Source of the DNA: JBAXEO01 sp963789515 | GTDB taxonomy: Bacteria; Actinomycetota; Coriobacteriia; Anaerosomatales; JAAXUF01 | Assembly (NCBI GenBank): GCA_963789515.1 | Contig: CAWBKW010000003.1 | Coordinates: forward strand, 124,001-188,000 | DNA: 64,000 nucleotides | Direction: 5' to 3' | Part shown: piece by piece, positions 10,463 to 21,200 of the stretch | How positions within the stretch are numbered: position 1 is the first letter of the stretch | How the letters are laid out: every line of letters begins with the position of its first letter | Translations under genes and position numbers: made by a program | The notes under the pieces: model-generated | Told to the model about the DNA's origin: nothing | Seen by the model: the letters and a program-made list of their open reading frames with translations, nothing else | Databases searched by the model: none

Positions 10463-11758
10463 CTACGTGGACCTTGCGTGAGCGCCTTGTCGGTCGTGGT
10501 CACGGCCTTGAGCGGAGGGCCGACGCGGTACGCCCACGGGTAGCGACGGGCACCCGCGAAGTCGCTGCGCGTCGGCGAGCTTGGTGATCTTGACGAAGTC
10601 ACCGGTGCGCGGTGCGTGCAGGAAGTAGCCGCCGCCGATGTACATGCCCACGTGGTGGATCGGGCTGCCGAAGAACACGACGTCGCCGGGCGCCAGGTCC
10701 GCATAGGCGACCTTCTCGCCGAGCAGGAACTGCGAACCCGAGTAGTGAGGCAGGGTGTACGCCGTGCTGCTTGTAGACGTAGAGCATCAGGCCGGAGCAG
10801 TCGAAGCCGCTCGGCGAGGCGCCTGCCCACAGGTAGGGGACGCCGTGGTAGGCGAGCGCGGTCTCGACGGGCGAACCCGGCTCGACGACGATGCCGGCCT
10901 TGCTCGCGCCCGACAGCACGTCGGCGAAGCAGCGCGGACTCGTCGGCCGAGCGACGGCCGGCTTCCTTGTCGAGCAGCGTGAGGAGGTCCCTCTGCGCCG
11001 CGTTCATCATCTTCTGACGCTCTTCGATGCGGAGCGTGACCTCGATCGGCGGGCCTTCATCTCGAACTCGAGCGCCTCCGCCTGGATCTTGGAGTTCTGC
11101 AAGTCGGCGACCTGCTGCTCCATGCGGTCCTTCTGGGCCTTGAGCGAGGACGGCCACGTCGGCATCCGCGAGGCCGATGGTGTTGAGGAACTTCACGCGA
11201 GCCACGAAGTCGGACATCGACTTGGAGTCGAGCAGCACCTCGAAGCGTGCCCATGTCGCCGTCGCGGTAGTTCGACGCGGCGCGCTGGGACAGGATCGAG
11301 GACTGGAGGTCGTAGGCCTGACGGGCGTTCTCGAGGTCGGTCTGGGCGACCTGGACCTCGTTCTGCATCTCAGCGAGCCGGTCCGCAGCGCCGTTGTACT
11401 CCTGCGATGCGATCTCGAGCTCGCGGTCGAGCGCGTCGAGCTGGGCGTTGAACTCGTCGACGCGCTTCTGCTTCTCGGCCAGCGCGGCGCGGAATGCCTC
11501 GGTCTGCTGGGTGACCGGCGTCTGGATGGCCGAGTTGGTGTCGGCGGGCGCGCGGTTGGTCGTGGTCTTGGCCGCGGGTGCGGGCGCCGACGGCTTGACC
11601 GGAGTCACGGGAGTTACCGGCGTGACGGGGGCCGGGGTGGGCGTCGTCGTCGTGGAGACGTTCTCACCGAAAGCAGGCACAGCCGACAGCAACATCGCCG
11701 CAGCGACAGCGAGGGTGCCCGCCTGCCGCATATGACGTGCCGTCGAGCCTGAGATCAT
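10463..11758 (-). CDS. Secreted coiled-coil NlpC/P60 peptidoglycan hydrolase
   Basis: A signal peptide (TLAVAAAMLLSAVPAFG) is followed by a Thr/Pro-rich linker with VTPVTPVTPV repeats. A long coiled coil (EKQKRVDEFNAQLDALDREL and onward, about 200 residues) leads to a C-terminal NlpC/P60 domain: Cys in GFDCSGLMLYVY, His in HHVGMYIGGG and a third polar site in YFLHAPRTGD. This is the RipA/CwlO layout of D,L-endopeptidases that cut peptide stems at division. Several single-base shifts occur (near 10560, 10750, 10930, 11050, 11145 and 11250). ATG at 11758 has GGAAGG upstream; GTG at 11773 is the alternative. The present frame would run through the terminator, so I place the stop at 10463. Confidence 0.75.
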
Positions 11759-11989
11759 TGCCCTGCCTTCCACACAACGGGCGACGAGAGAGCGCGCAAC
11801 AACAAGCGAACTTCGCCGCCAGACGAGTCCATCGCGAACTATACCCTTAAATCGCAGGTCGCGCCACCTTTTGCGTCCCCACGAAGGTATCCGAACCGGT
11901 CATACGCCGACGTAAGTGCAAACACGGTGCCGAAGCAGGCCAAAGAGGCCGACTTCACAAGAAGAACTCGAGTTCAGGGTGATCGACGC

Positions 11990-13605
11990 CTAGAGAACCG
12001 CATCCGGGTCCGGCCCCGCGGCCAATACCTCGGGCGATACATCCGCGGCGTACTGCTCGAAGTTGTCGCGGAACAGGGCGGCAAGCGAGCGGGCTGATGC
12101 GTCGTAGGCGGCAGGGTCGGCCCATGCGATTCGCGGGTCGAGAACGTCGGCCGCCGCGACGCTGCACTCATGTGGCACGAGTACCTTGAAGACGGGATGT
12201 GGCGTGAATCCGGACCGGGCAAGCGAGCCGTCCAGGGCGGCGCCGATCAGCGCCCGCGTGAGCTCGATGCTCATGCGCTCGCCGACTCCGTACGGCCCTC
12301 CGGACCAGCCGGTGTTCACCATCCAGCAGTCCGTCTCGTGCCAGCTCAACCGCTCGGCGAGCATGGTCGCGTAGCGCGAAGCCGGAAGCGGCATGAAGGG
12401 CGCCCCGAAGCAGGTGGAGAAGGTCGGCCGAGGCTCGTCGATGCCCACTTCCGTGCCCGCGACCCTGCTCGTGAAGCCCGACAGGAAGTGATAGCTCGCC
12501 ATCTGAGGCGTGAGCTTGGAGATCGGGGGCAGCACGCCGAAGGCGTCGCACGCCAGGAAGAAGACGTTGCGCGGGTGGTCACCCACCCCGCCCAGTATGG
12601 CGCTCGGGATGTGCTCGATGGGGTAGGTGGCCCGCGTGTTCTCGGTGAGGAAGTCGGAGTCGTAGTCGATGGCCCGCGTCTGCGGGTCGACGATCACGTT
12701 CTCGAGGATGGAGCCGAACTTGATCGCGTTGTAGATCTGTGGCTCGTGCTCGGGCGAGAGGTTGATGGTCTTGGCGTAGCAACCCCCTTCGAAGTTGAAG
12801 ATGCTGTGGTCGCTCCAGCCGTGCTCGTCGTCGCCGATGAGGCGGCGCGCCGGGTCGGCCGACAGCGTCGTCTTGCCCGTCCCCGACAGGCCGAAGAAGA
12901 GGGCCACATCGCCGGACCGCCCGATGTTGGCCGAGCAGTGCATCGGAAGCACGTTGCGCTGCGGCAGGAGGTAGTTCATCACCGAGAAGATGGCCTTCTT
13001 CATTTCGCCGCCGTACATGCTCCCGAGGATAAGCACGAGCTTGCGGGTGAAGCTGATGCCGACGAAGACCGAGGTGCGGGTCCCGTCGAAGTCCGCGCTC
13101 GCGCGGAGGGCCCCGCAGTTGATCACGGTGAAGCCGGGGACGAAGTCCTCGAGCTCGATGGGCGTGGGCCGCACGAACAGCGTGTCGGCGAAGAGCGCGT
13201 GCCAGGTCGCGTCGGCGACCACCCGGACGGGTAGGCGGTAGGTGCGCTCGGCGCCGCGAAGCCGTCGAACACGTAGAGGTCGCGGTCGTGCAGGTAGCCG
13301 CGCGCCTTGTCGAGCAGCCGGTCGAAGAGCGCGGGTTTGCAGGGTTTGTTGACGTCGCCCCAGCATATCTGCTCGGCGGCGGGGCCCTCCTCGACGATGA
13401 CGCGGTCCTCCGGCGAGCGGCCCGACGGCTCGCCGGTCTTGACCACAAGCGCGCCGTTGGCCGCCAGGATGCCTTCGCCGCGGGCCAGGGAGCGCGCGAT
13501 CAGTTCGGCCGGTGGCAGATTGCGGTGCACAGCGCCTCCGCCGGCGAGTCCGAGTTCGGCGAGCTGGGTGCGGATCACGTCGTCTGTGAGCGGGATGCTG
13601 TTCAT
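11990..13605 (-). CDS. pckA: Phosphoenolpyruvate carboxykinase (ATP)
   Basis: About 538 residues, as in other ATP-type PckA enzymes, which convert oxaloacetate + ATP to PEP + CO2 + ADP. Visible motifs are the substrate loop GRSPEDRVIV, the YGGEMKKAIFSVMNYLLP stretch, the kinase P-loop GLSGTGKTTLS, the metal/ATP region DPARRLIGDDEHGW, and the ENTRATYPI segment. One missing G near 13250 breaks the frame between VFDGFA and GAERTYRLPV. GAGGGGG lies just upstream of the ATG. The gene is monocistronic. Confidence 0.92.
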
Positions 13606-14110
13606 GTGGAACCCCCTCGAGTCGCCGCCGACCGCCGCGTTTCGCGTATGCCCGGTGGTCAGTACCGTACCCAAATCGGAGGCCGAAGGTTCGAGGGCCT
13701 GGTTGTCGAGGCTCTCCCGATCGTGTCGGGCTGCTTGGCGAGACTGGAATCGGGGTAAAACATCTACATAGGATCGGCTGCCAGCCCTGCGAGGCTACTA
13801 AGCCAGAAGTTCCCGGCGGCGGGACGATGCGCCGAGGGGACAACCGATCCGAGCATGAGAAGAGGCTCCGGCCCAGGACTCCGGGGCCTTTCCGTTGCCG
13901 CAGACGCTCAAGCCTGCTCGATTGCATGCCGACACAGCAGGGGAGGCCCCATCGCCGCCACCCTCTGTCTGCTAAGACCCTGCAATGCTGACGATGGGGC
14001 TTCACTATGTCCGGTGGACGGGCCGGGCGCCGGACTTGCTGGTGCAGGATTTGCATCGCGAGAGCTGGATATGTTAGCTTGTGCGTCCGCCGTTTCGGCG
14101 AATCGAACAT
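13606..14110. other. Gene-free stretch between pckA and tRNA
   Basis: No credible coding frame. It holds the pckA upstream region, a possible structured RNA at 13771-13892, and a long-armed inverted repeat (GGCCCCATCG near 13947 with CGATGGGGCT near 13999). Confidence 0.6.
13771..13892 (+). ncRNA. Possible structured RNA ending in a terminator
   Basis: A seven-base closing pair, GGATCGG near 13772 with CCGATCC near 13844, encloses smaller stems (GGCT/AGCC and TCCCG/CGGGA). It is followed by a terminator-like hairpin, GGCTCCGG (13864-13871) and CCGGGGCC (13881-13888), then CTTTCC. No riboswitch class I know fits, and no gene directly follows that it would control. It could be a free-standing small RNA. 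Confidence 0.3.
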
Positions 14111-14187
<77 letters not shown>

Positions 14188-14197
14188 AGACTTATCG

Positions 14198-14235
14198 CAG
14201 GTCAGACATGGTGAACGTGTCTGGCCTGTTTTGTT
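14198..14235 (+). terminator. tRNA terminator
   Basis: Stem CAGGTCAGACA / TGTCTGGCCTG (11 bp with one G-U) is followed by TTTTGTT, ten bases past the tRNA end. Confidence 0.85.
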
Positions 14236-14242
14236 GCCCGGT

Positions 14243-14287
14243 CGAGGTGCCCATCGGGTTTTTCGACAAAACCCGATGGGCACCTCG
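14243..14287. repeat. Perfect 20-bp inverted repeat
   Basis: CGAGGTGCCCATCGGGTTTT (14243-14262) and its exact reverse complement (14268-14287) flank a five-base TCGAC loop. The T/A tracts sit at the loop side, not after the stem, so it is not a classical terminator. The rest of 14288-14502 has no gene and no other clear signal except one copy of the direct repeat at 14313. Confidence 0.85.
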
Positions 14288-14312
14288 GTGTTCTGTCGCA
14301 ATTCGGTCGAAC

Positions 14313-14332
14313 ATCCCACTCCTGGCGCGCGA
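14313..14332 (+). repeat. Left copy of a 20-bp direct repeat
   Basis: ATCCCACTCCTGGCGCGCGA here and ATCCCACTCTTGGCGCGCGA at 16030-16049 match at 19 of 20 bases in the same orientation. They flank the DUF7662 island just after the tRNA, as att or target-site repeats might. Confidence 0.5.
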
Positions 14333-14502
14333 TGAACGCGCATGGGTTAGGGACCGGATCTATACCCTGAACTGCGCAAATACCGGCGCGGGACCCCGGG
14401 CGAGAGTCCGCAGTTTGATCAGCCCGTCTGCAGAAAACACCACGTTCATAGCTAGGTAGAGTTGCGTTCGTTCTGAAGGAAGCATGATCCTCGGATGGAG
14501 CA

Positions 14503-15229
14503 TCATGAGGCCGAGCCCATCGTCCGTGCCCACTGCTCGAACAGATCCATAGGCATGGGATGGGCCGCCCCTGTGTGCCTCGTGACGACCCTCGTGTTCG
14601 GCGGACGGTGACGCGCGAGTCGCCTCCCGGCTAGGTCGATCGCGCGCACGGCCCCGACCGATGCCCGGCGACGGAGCACCTTTCGCAGCCCGTCCTCGAA
14701 AGCCTCGGCCTCATTGAGGATCCAACGTAAGAGCTGCTCAGGTGCCAAAGCATCGTCCGGGTGGTTGACCCGTACCAGACCCGACAGACTCACATGTGGG
14801 CCTCCGAACCCAGTCCCTATGCGGTTGACGACGAGGAACGGGTCGCTCGCGTCCCACAGCGCGATGAACAGGTCAGCATCGATGAGCCGGTCGGGGGGCC
14901 ATGTATCACGCTCGGCCAGCGCCACGTCAACGAGAGCCACCGAGAACGACACGACCCCTTTGGCAATCCTGATCCTGAACGCGGGTGTGTCTCCAGTCTT
15001 CAATACATCAAACTGCCCGAATCGCCGGCGATCATCCCTGGACTCAGCGACCTGCGAGGAGCCCCGCACCTGGTACTCGAACCCAATGTGCGTTAAGCGC
15101 CATACCGAGCGAGAGGAAGGTCCGCAGGTCGTGGTCCCTAGGGCTGACAAGCCGTTTCTTGGACTCACGCATCTGTTGTCCGATCCGGCGCGTCGCTTGG
15201 GACTGCGGACCCAACTGCAGCCTGGCCAT
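14503..15229 (-). CDS. Uncharacterised protein paired with DUF7662
   Basis: A continuous protein is obtained by removing one extra A near 15095, which joins LRTFLSLGMAL to THIGFEYQVRGSSQVAESRD. The rest includes FRIRIAKGVVSFSVALVDVA, IDADLFIALWDASDPFLVVN and VSLSGLVRVNHPDDAL, a mix of strands and helices with no membrane segment. It starts inside the end of the DUF7662 gene (ATG at 15229, or 15322 with GGGAG upstream), so the two are probably one transcript. Family not recognised. Repeated Asp-rich strands might suggest a nuclease or sensor fold, but that is a guess. Confidence 0.5.
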
Positions 15230-15521
15230 CAGGGCCGTCAGGTACAAAGTGTTCTCCTCGCGTGCTGACTGGGAGTATCCCTGTGGGACGAAAAACGACG
15301 GTCTCGGACTCGAGAGATACATGGCATGTCTCCCAACCATTCAAGAGCCACGCCCTCGCGTGCGAATGACTGAAGTCGTTTGCCCAGAACGCGCGTCCCG
15401 TGCGGGCCGAGCGCGGAAGCTTGGCCCCGATGAACCGTTCAATGCCTTCGAACCGGATTCGGAACTCTACGCGCCTGTACCGGCCCAGCACATTGGACAA
15501 GGATTCGTACTTACCTGACAT
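15165..15521 (-). CDS. DUF7662 domain protein
   Basis: 118 residues. The domain runs from SGKYESLSNVLGR through FEGIERFIGAKLPRSARTGR, AFWANDFSHSHARAWLLNGW and SLESETVVFRP, the conserved pattern of this small domain in many bacterial accessory regions. The tail after residue 80 is low in conserved features and overlaps the next gene. TAGGAG lies nine bases before the ATG. It is the first gene of a two-gene island flanked by direct repeats. Function unknown. Confidence 0.7.
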   Translation of the reverse strand: MSGKYESLSNVLGRYRRVEFRIRFEGIERFIGAKLPRSARTGRAFWANDFSHSHARAWLLNGWETCHVSLESETVVFRPTGILPVSTRGEHFVPDGPDGQAAVGSAVPSDAPDRTTDA

Positions 15522-16213
15522 TCAGATCGACTCCTAGGTTGGATCCGTCTCTCGAATGGGCCGAGCAATGGATTGCTGTCTGCACTCACCCTCATGTGCA
15601 ATCCGTCTTGGATCTCCCACTCCCTCCGGTAGCGCCGGTCCACACCAGCATCAAGGACGCGCGTGACTGGAGCCACCTTGTCGATTCGCCGCATAACCGG
15701 GTGAAGTGCTCCTGACTTCGCAAGCATTTGACCCGCTCAAGCGCCTGCCGGGGCGGAGGAGCCCAGATCGGTCTCCTACACATGTCAGCCGCGGCGAGGA
15801 GGGTTTCTGCAGTACAAGCAGGCCCACGAATCGACGAACGGCTACTAATTGAGGATAAACGGCGCAGAGTCCATCGAGATCGGTCATCGTCACAGACGGC
15901 AAAGCGGGGCAGTGGGGTGCCGCTGCGGCATGGTCACCCCGAGGAGCGCCTGGTCGCAAACGATCACCAACGGGCCGCTCGGGCATGCGGCCCGATGGTC
16001 ACCACGGCCCTCTGCGCAGTCATGGCGAAATCCCACTCTTGGCGCGCGACCGGAGACTGCATTTCTCCTATCGCGGCGCAGAGTGTTCGGGACCTCGTCG
16101 GATAGGCGTTCAAGCACGAGAGACATATCTGCCCCGATGAGAGCCCCTTCGGTGGTCACTTTGGTTTCCGTCGCCGAGATTCCGCTCCCTGCCCTTCGCG
16201 TACACTGCCCGTC
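15522..16213. other. Stretch with no confident gene
   Basis: Open frames on both strands are short and lack family features. A minus-strand peptide at 15467-15727 (MRRIDKVAPVTRVLDAGVDR and onward) may be the remnant of a gene. It contains the right copy of the direct repeat at 16030-16049. Confidence 0.5.
16030..16049 (+). repeat. Right copy of the 20-bp direct repeat
   Basis: Differs from the copy at 14313-14332 at one base. The two copies bound a 1.7-kb segment holding the DUF7662 gene pair. Confidence 0.5.
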
Positions 16214-17437
16214 ATGGACAAACGCCGCCTTGTCACCATCTTCGCCGTCGTCTTCGTCGACGTGCTCGGCTTCGGCCTCATCCTGCCGTTGCTGCCCTAC
16301 TACGCGACGCGCTTCGGCGCCTCGGCGTTCCTGATCGGCCTGCTCACGGCCTCGTACGCTGCAGCACAGATCATCGGCAGCCCGATACTGGGCAGGCTGT
16401 CCGACCGTTTCGGCCGGCGTCCGATCCTCATGGTCTCGATCGCCGGAACCGCCGTGAGCTTCCTGATACTGGGCTCGGCCTCGGCGTTGTGGATGCTGTT
16501 CGCCGGCCGCATGCTCGACGGGCTGACCGGCGGCAACTTCACGGTCGCACAGAGCTACATCACCGACGTCACCACCGCCAAGGACCGCGCGCGCGGGCTG
16601 GGACTGACGGGCGCGGCGTTCGGGCTCGGCTTCATCATCGGTCCCGCGTTGGGCGGGCTGCTTTCCCAATGGGGCTACGGGGTACCGGCGTACGTTGCGG
16701 CGGCGGTCGCCACGATCAACGTCCTGCTCGTCGCGTTCTTCCTTCCGGAGTCGCTGTCCGCCGAGCGGAAGGCCGAGCTCGCGGCTTCGCCGCGCGGCGG
16801 CATCACCGCCAAGCGCCTCTTCGAAGCGCTGCGCAGGCCGCTCTTTGGCGATGCGCTCGAGCTGCGGTTCTTCTTCGGCTTCGCCTTCGCGACGTTCCAG
16901 ACGATGTTCTCGCTGTGGGCGCTCAAGCATCTCAACCTTCAGCCGCAGGCCATCGGGTTGCTGCTGGCCTACGTCGGCATCCTCTCGGTCATCGTCCAGC
17001 TCGTGCTCATCGGGCCGCTGACCACGCGGTTCTCCGAGGGGCTGCTGCTGGTCGTGACGCTGGGCGTCGCCGGCGTGTTCTTCTTCGCCTGGGGCGTGTC
17101 GCCGAACGTCCCCGTGCTGCTCGTGGTGCTCACGCCGCTGTGCTTCGCGATCTCCATCCAGAACACCGTGAGCCAGAGCGTGCTCTCCAAGACGGTCGGC
17201 CCGACCGAGATCGGCGGTGCGTTCGGGCTGTCCTCGGCGGTGCAGAACGTCGGATCGATCGCGGCGCCGATCATCGGCGGGGTGATCATCGGCAGCCTGG
17301 GCACCTGGGCGCCCGGGGTGTTGGCGGGCATCATGTGCCTGGGGCTCGTCCCGTTCGCGTGGAACAAGTTCGCGAAGCGGGGAGCGCCCTTCTCGGCCCC
17401 GCCGCAGGCATCGGAGACTGAATCGAGCAGAGCGTGA
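16214..17437 (+). CDS. MFS drug exporter (DHA1/TetA-like)
   Basis: 407 residues with twelve apparent membrane segments. The first helix, VFVDVLGFGLILPLLPYYA, is typical of the TetA group. The loop 2-3 motif A reads GRLSDRFGRRP, and the helix 5 motif C region has GFIIGPALGGLL. This is a proton-coupled exporter of the DHA1 family; the substrate cannot be read from sequence. No regulator gene lies next to it and no clear Shine-Dalgarno precedes the ATG, so the mRNA may be leaderless or start close by. Confidence 0.85.
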   Translation: MDKRRLVTIFAVVFVDVLGFGLILPLLPYYATRFGASAFLIGLLTASYAAAQIIGSPILGRLSDRFGRRPILMVSIAGTAVSFLILGSASALWMLFAGRMLDGLTGGNFTVAQSYITDVTTAKDRARGLGLTGAAFGLGFIIGPALGGLLSQWGYGVPAYVAAAVATINVLLVAFFLPESLSAERKAELAASPRGGITAKRLFEALRRPLFGDALELRFFFGFAFATFQTMFSLWALKHLNLQPQAIGLLLAYVGILSVIVQLVLIGPLTTRFSEGLLLVVTLGVAGVFFFAWGVSPNVPVLLVVLTPLCFAISIQNTVSQSVLSKTVGPTEIGGAFGLSSAVQNVGSIAAPIIGGVIIGSLGTWAPGVLAGIMCLGLVPFAWNKFAKRGAPFSAPPQASETESSRA

Positions 17438-17500
17438 AACGCCGGCAGGGTGCGGAGTGGTCGCCGTCGGTCCGCTGAGCCGACCGAGAGGAGAGGCGCG

Positions 17501-17956
17501 ATGCAGTTCCCGGCTCTGAAGGTGCGTGACCTCGAAGGCGTGGAGCATGTGATCCCCGACGGTCTTCCGGGGGGTCCGCACGTCATCATCCTCGCGTTTC
17601 AGCAGTGGCATCAGTCGTTGGTTGAGCAATGGAAGCCGGGTCTCGAAGCCGTGGCGCTGCGCCATCCGGGCACCGAGGTCTGGGAGGTGCCGAGCATCTC
17701 ATCGGGCTACCGGCTCTTTCGCGGCGGCATCGACGGCGGCATGCGTGCCGGCATACCCGACCCGGAGACGCGCCGCCACACGCTGACGGTCTACACCGAC
17801 CTGCATGCTCTGGGCAAGGCCCTCGAGATCGACACGCTCGACACGGTCCAGCTCTTCCTGGTCGACTGCGGCGGCACCATCCTGTGGAGGGCATCAGGCG
17901 AACCCGATGCCGCGAGCCTTGATTCGCTTGATTCGGCTATCGCGGCAGCGCGCTGA
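17501..17956 (+). CDS. Thioredoxin-fold-like protein without CxxC
   Basis: 151 residues. The order of elements fits a peroxiredoxin/thioredoxin-like fold: FPALKVRDLEGVEHVIPDG, then GPHVIILAFQQWHQSLVEQW where an AhpC-type active site would lie, then TVQLFLVDCGGTILWRASGE. There is no active-site CxxC or peroxidatic Cys, so redox catalysis is unlikely. GAGAGGAGAG lies ahead of the ATG. It sits 63 bp after the exporter on the same strand and may be co-transcribed. Role unknown. Confidence 0.55.
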   Translation: MQFPALKVRDLEGVEHVIPDGLPGGPHVIILAFQQWHQSLVEQWKPGLEAVALRHPGTEVWEVPSISSGYRLFRGGIDGGMRAGIPDPETRRHTLTVYTDLHALGKALEIDTLDTVQLFLVDCGGTILWRASGEPDAASLDSLDSAIAAAR

Positions 17957-18201
17957 CGAGGGGACCCTTGACCGCTGAGAAGAGCGCCTTCGCCACCTTG
18001 GATTCCTGTCATCCGGAGGCCTGCTACGTGACCTCTCCACTCTGTGCTTGACACGTCGCCATTCCCGGGCGCAGTCTCACGTCGAGCGGCCTGACAGCTC
18101 GGGGGAGCTTGTCGCCGCCGTCATACTCACGCCCGGGTGGTGCACCCGCTACTAGCACGGGGCGTTCGCCGCCCGCGGGCAGGCTTGAGGGGGGTCAGGA
18201 C

Positions 18202-21200
18202 ATGGTGCAGGCACCGCTGTCTCGGCGCGTGAAGTCCGCTTGGAGTACGGGCCATCCCGTCAGGCGGCCGCTGCTGATCTTGTTCCTGGCCTTGGCATTT
18301 GGGCTCTGCCTTGCGCCGCCAGCCTTCGCAAACGGGGGGCTGCGGGCCGCCATGAATGCGAAGCTGGCCTCCATGGTCCCGCCCGGCAGCAGCGATGCCT
18401 CGCTGACAAGCCTCTTCATACCGAACGACCCGACGATCACGGACCTCGACGAGCTTGCCGGCGCCACGAACCTGATGTACCTGACCGTCGGCGGCCGCGT
18501 CAACGATATCTCGGGGTTGAAGGATCTGGTCGGGCCTGTCGTCCTCGATTTGAGCTACAACAACTTCGATCCACTCGCACCACCCTTAGATCTCTCGCCT
18601 CTGTGGGGGCACACGGCTCTCATGAACCTCCAGCTCGAGTACGACAACGTGAGCAGCGTGGCGCCGCTGGCAAGCTGTACTGGCTTGACCTGGCTCTACC
18701 TCGACGGAGACAACTTGACGGACATCGGCGCGCTCACCGCGCTCCACCAACTGCAGATCCTCCAGGTGACGGACAACTACCTTGACCTGTCGCCAGGCTC
18801 GCAGGACATGAACAACATACAAGCAATTCAGGCCAACAACCCGTGGAGCAACGGCGGGGTCTTCTCCTACACGCCCCAGCGCACGCAACCGGCCCCATAT
18901 CCCGTGGACATGGTCATCCCGGGTTCGCTTGTCGCGCTGCACTTCGACGGCGTGAGCAGCGAAGGTGTCACCACGGCCATACCTCACTCTTCAGGCAATC
19001 CTCCTCCGCCGAACCTCGAGATCCTTGGGGGCGCCTGCTACAACATCACCACCACCGCGGTCTTCAGCGGCGACGTGTACGTGACAATCCCCTACGACGA
19101 CACGGGCCTTACGCTCGAGCAGGAGCAGGATCTGACACTCCAGCACTCGAACGGGAGCGGTTGGGACGACATCACCGTCCAGCCTGTGGACACGACCAAC
19201 AACAGGATCACCGGCAAGACGACCTCGTTCTCGGACTTCGCGGTGATGGCAAGCGCCCTTGAGGCGCCTGGCACACAGATGACGGTCGACCCGATCGCCT
19301 CACCGGTCGCCCCGGGTGACGACGTCACGGCCACCTTCTACGAGCGCAACAGCGGCACGGTCACGCTCGCCAGCCCGTGGGCCGAGATCTTCGTCGATGG
19401 CGTCTCTGTCGGCACCGTTCCACTTCCGCCTGTGCTCGGGGTGGGCGACACCGCCTTCTTCACGTATACGATGACCGGCGTCACCACCGGCCACCACACG
19501 ATCACGGCGGTCGGGCACGCAACCGACTTGGTAACCGGCAAGGACATCACGTATCCAGAGTATCCGGAGCGCGCCGAGGTCGGTTTCGATGTGCAGACGC
19601 CGTCCGCCAACCCGCGGATTGCGCTCAACAAGGTGACGGTCGACGCCGGGGTCTCCGGCGACGGGATCTTCATCCTGTCCGGCGAGCCGATTCTCTGGCG
19701 CTACACCGTCACCAACCCCGGCGACGTGCCGCTCTCAAACGTCTACGTGACCGACGACCAGGGCGTCACGCCCGTCTACGTCTCCGGTGACACCGACGGC
19801 GACGGACTGCTCGAGCCGACCGAGACCTGGGTCTTCGAGGCGAGCGGCACTTCGGTCGACGCCGTCTACGCCAACACCGGCACCGCCTACGGCACCGGTC
19901 GGTGGCGTGACGGTCGTCCGCCTCCGACACCTCGCGCTACACCGGCCGCGACCCGAAGGTCGCCATCAACAAGGTGACCTTCGACGACGGCGTGTCCGGT
20001 GACGGCCTGCGGATCCTGTCCGGCGAGCCGATCGGGTGGCGCTACACGGTCACCAACGTCGGCAGCGGGCGGCTCTCGCAACGTCACCGTGACCGACGAT
20101 CGGTCGCGGGCGTCACGCCCGCCTACGTCTCCGGTGACACCAACGGCAACGGCTACCTCCAGCCGACCGAGACCTGGGTCTTCGAGGCCGCCGGCACCGC
20201 CGTCTTCGGCAACTACGCCAACACCGGCACCGTCACCGCCGTCAGCAACGACTCCGCCGGCCACTTCCGCACGACCACCGCGTCCGACAGCTCGAGCTAC
20301 ACCGGCGTGGACCCGAAGCTCGTCATCGACAAGGTGACGGTCGACGGTGCGACGTCCGGTGACGGCCTGGCCGTCCGCGTCCGGCGAGCCGATCACGTGG
20401 CGCTACACGGTCACCAAGGCGCAACGGCCGGGGCCGATCGGCAACATCGTCGTGACCGACTCGGATCCGACGCGTCATGCCGATGCCGGTGCTCGGCCCT
20501 GACGGCATCCACAACGTCGGCGACACGGACAACAGCGGCGATCATCGAGCATGAGCGAGGCCTGGGTCTTCGAGGCGCTCGGTATCGCGCTCGCCGGCGA
20601 CTACGCCAACACCGGCACCGCGACCGGCACCACCACCGACGGCGCCGGTCACACCCGTGACACCACCGCGTCGGACACCTCGAGCTACACTCGGCACAAC
20701 CCGGCGGATCGCGCTCGACAAGGTGACGGTCGACGCCGGGGTCTCCGGCGACGGGATCTTCATCCTGTCCGGCGAGCCGATCGTCTGGCGCTACACCGTC
20801 ACCAACCCCGGCAACGTGCCGCTCTCCAACGTCTACGTGACCGACGACCAGGGCGTCACGCCCGTCTACGTCTCCGGTGACACCAACGGCGACGGACTGC
20901 TCGCAGCCGACCGAGACCTGGGTCTTTGAGGCGAGCGGCACTTCGCTCGACGCCGTCTACGCCAACACCGGCACCGCCTGACGGCACCGAGCGCTGGCGT
21001 CACGGTCGTCCGCCTCCGACACCTCGCGCTACACCGGCCGCGACCCGAAGGTCGCCATCACCAAGGTCACCTTCGACGACGGCGTGTCCGGTGACGGCCT
21101 GCGGATCCTGTCCGGCGAGCCGATCGGGTGGCGCTACACGGTCACCAACGTCGGCAGCGGGCGGCTCTCCAACGTCACCGTCACCGACGACCAGCCGGGC

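Noticed and set aside
12170..13234. A 354-codon plus-strand frame opposite pckA
   Set aside because: pckA on the other strand has all family motifs; the antisense frame is a GC-skewed shadow.
3839..13605. tldD, tldE, UPF0210 and pckA as pseudogenes
   Set aside because: The breaks are isolated single-base indels, motifs are intact on both sides, and corrected lengths equal family lengths. Sequence error is more likely.
14243..14287. The 20-bp hairpin as an attC or CRISPR repeat
   Set aside because: It is a single perfect palindrome with no GTTRRRY cores, no extrahelical base and no repeated spacing.
15890..17665. A 591-codon minus-strand frame opposite the MFS gene
   Set aside because: Composition is Arg/Asp/Gln-rich shadow text with no domain, while the plus strand encodes a complete twelve-helix exporter.
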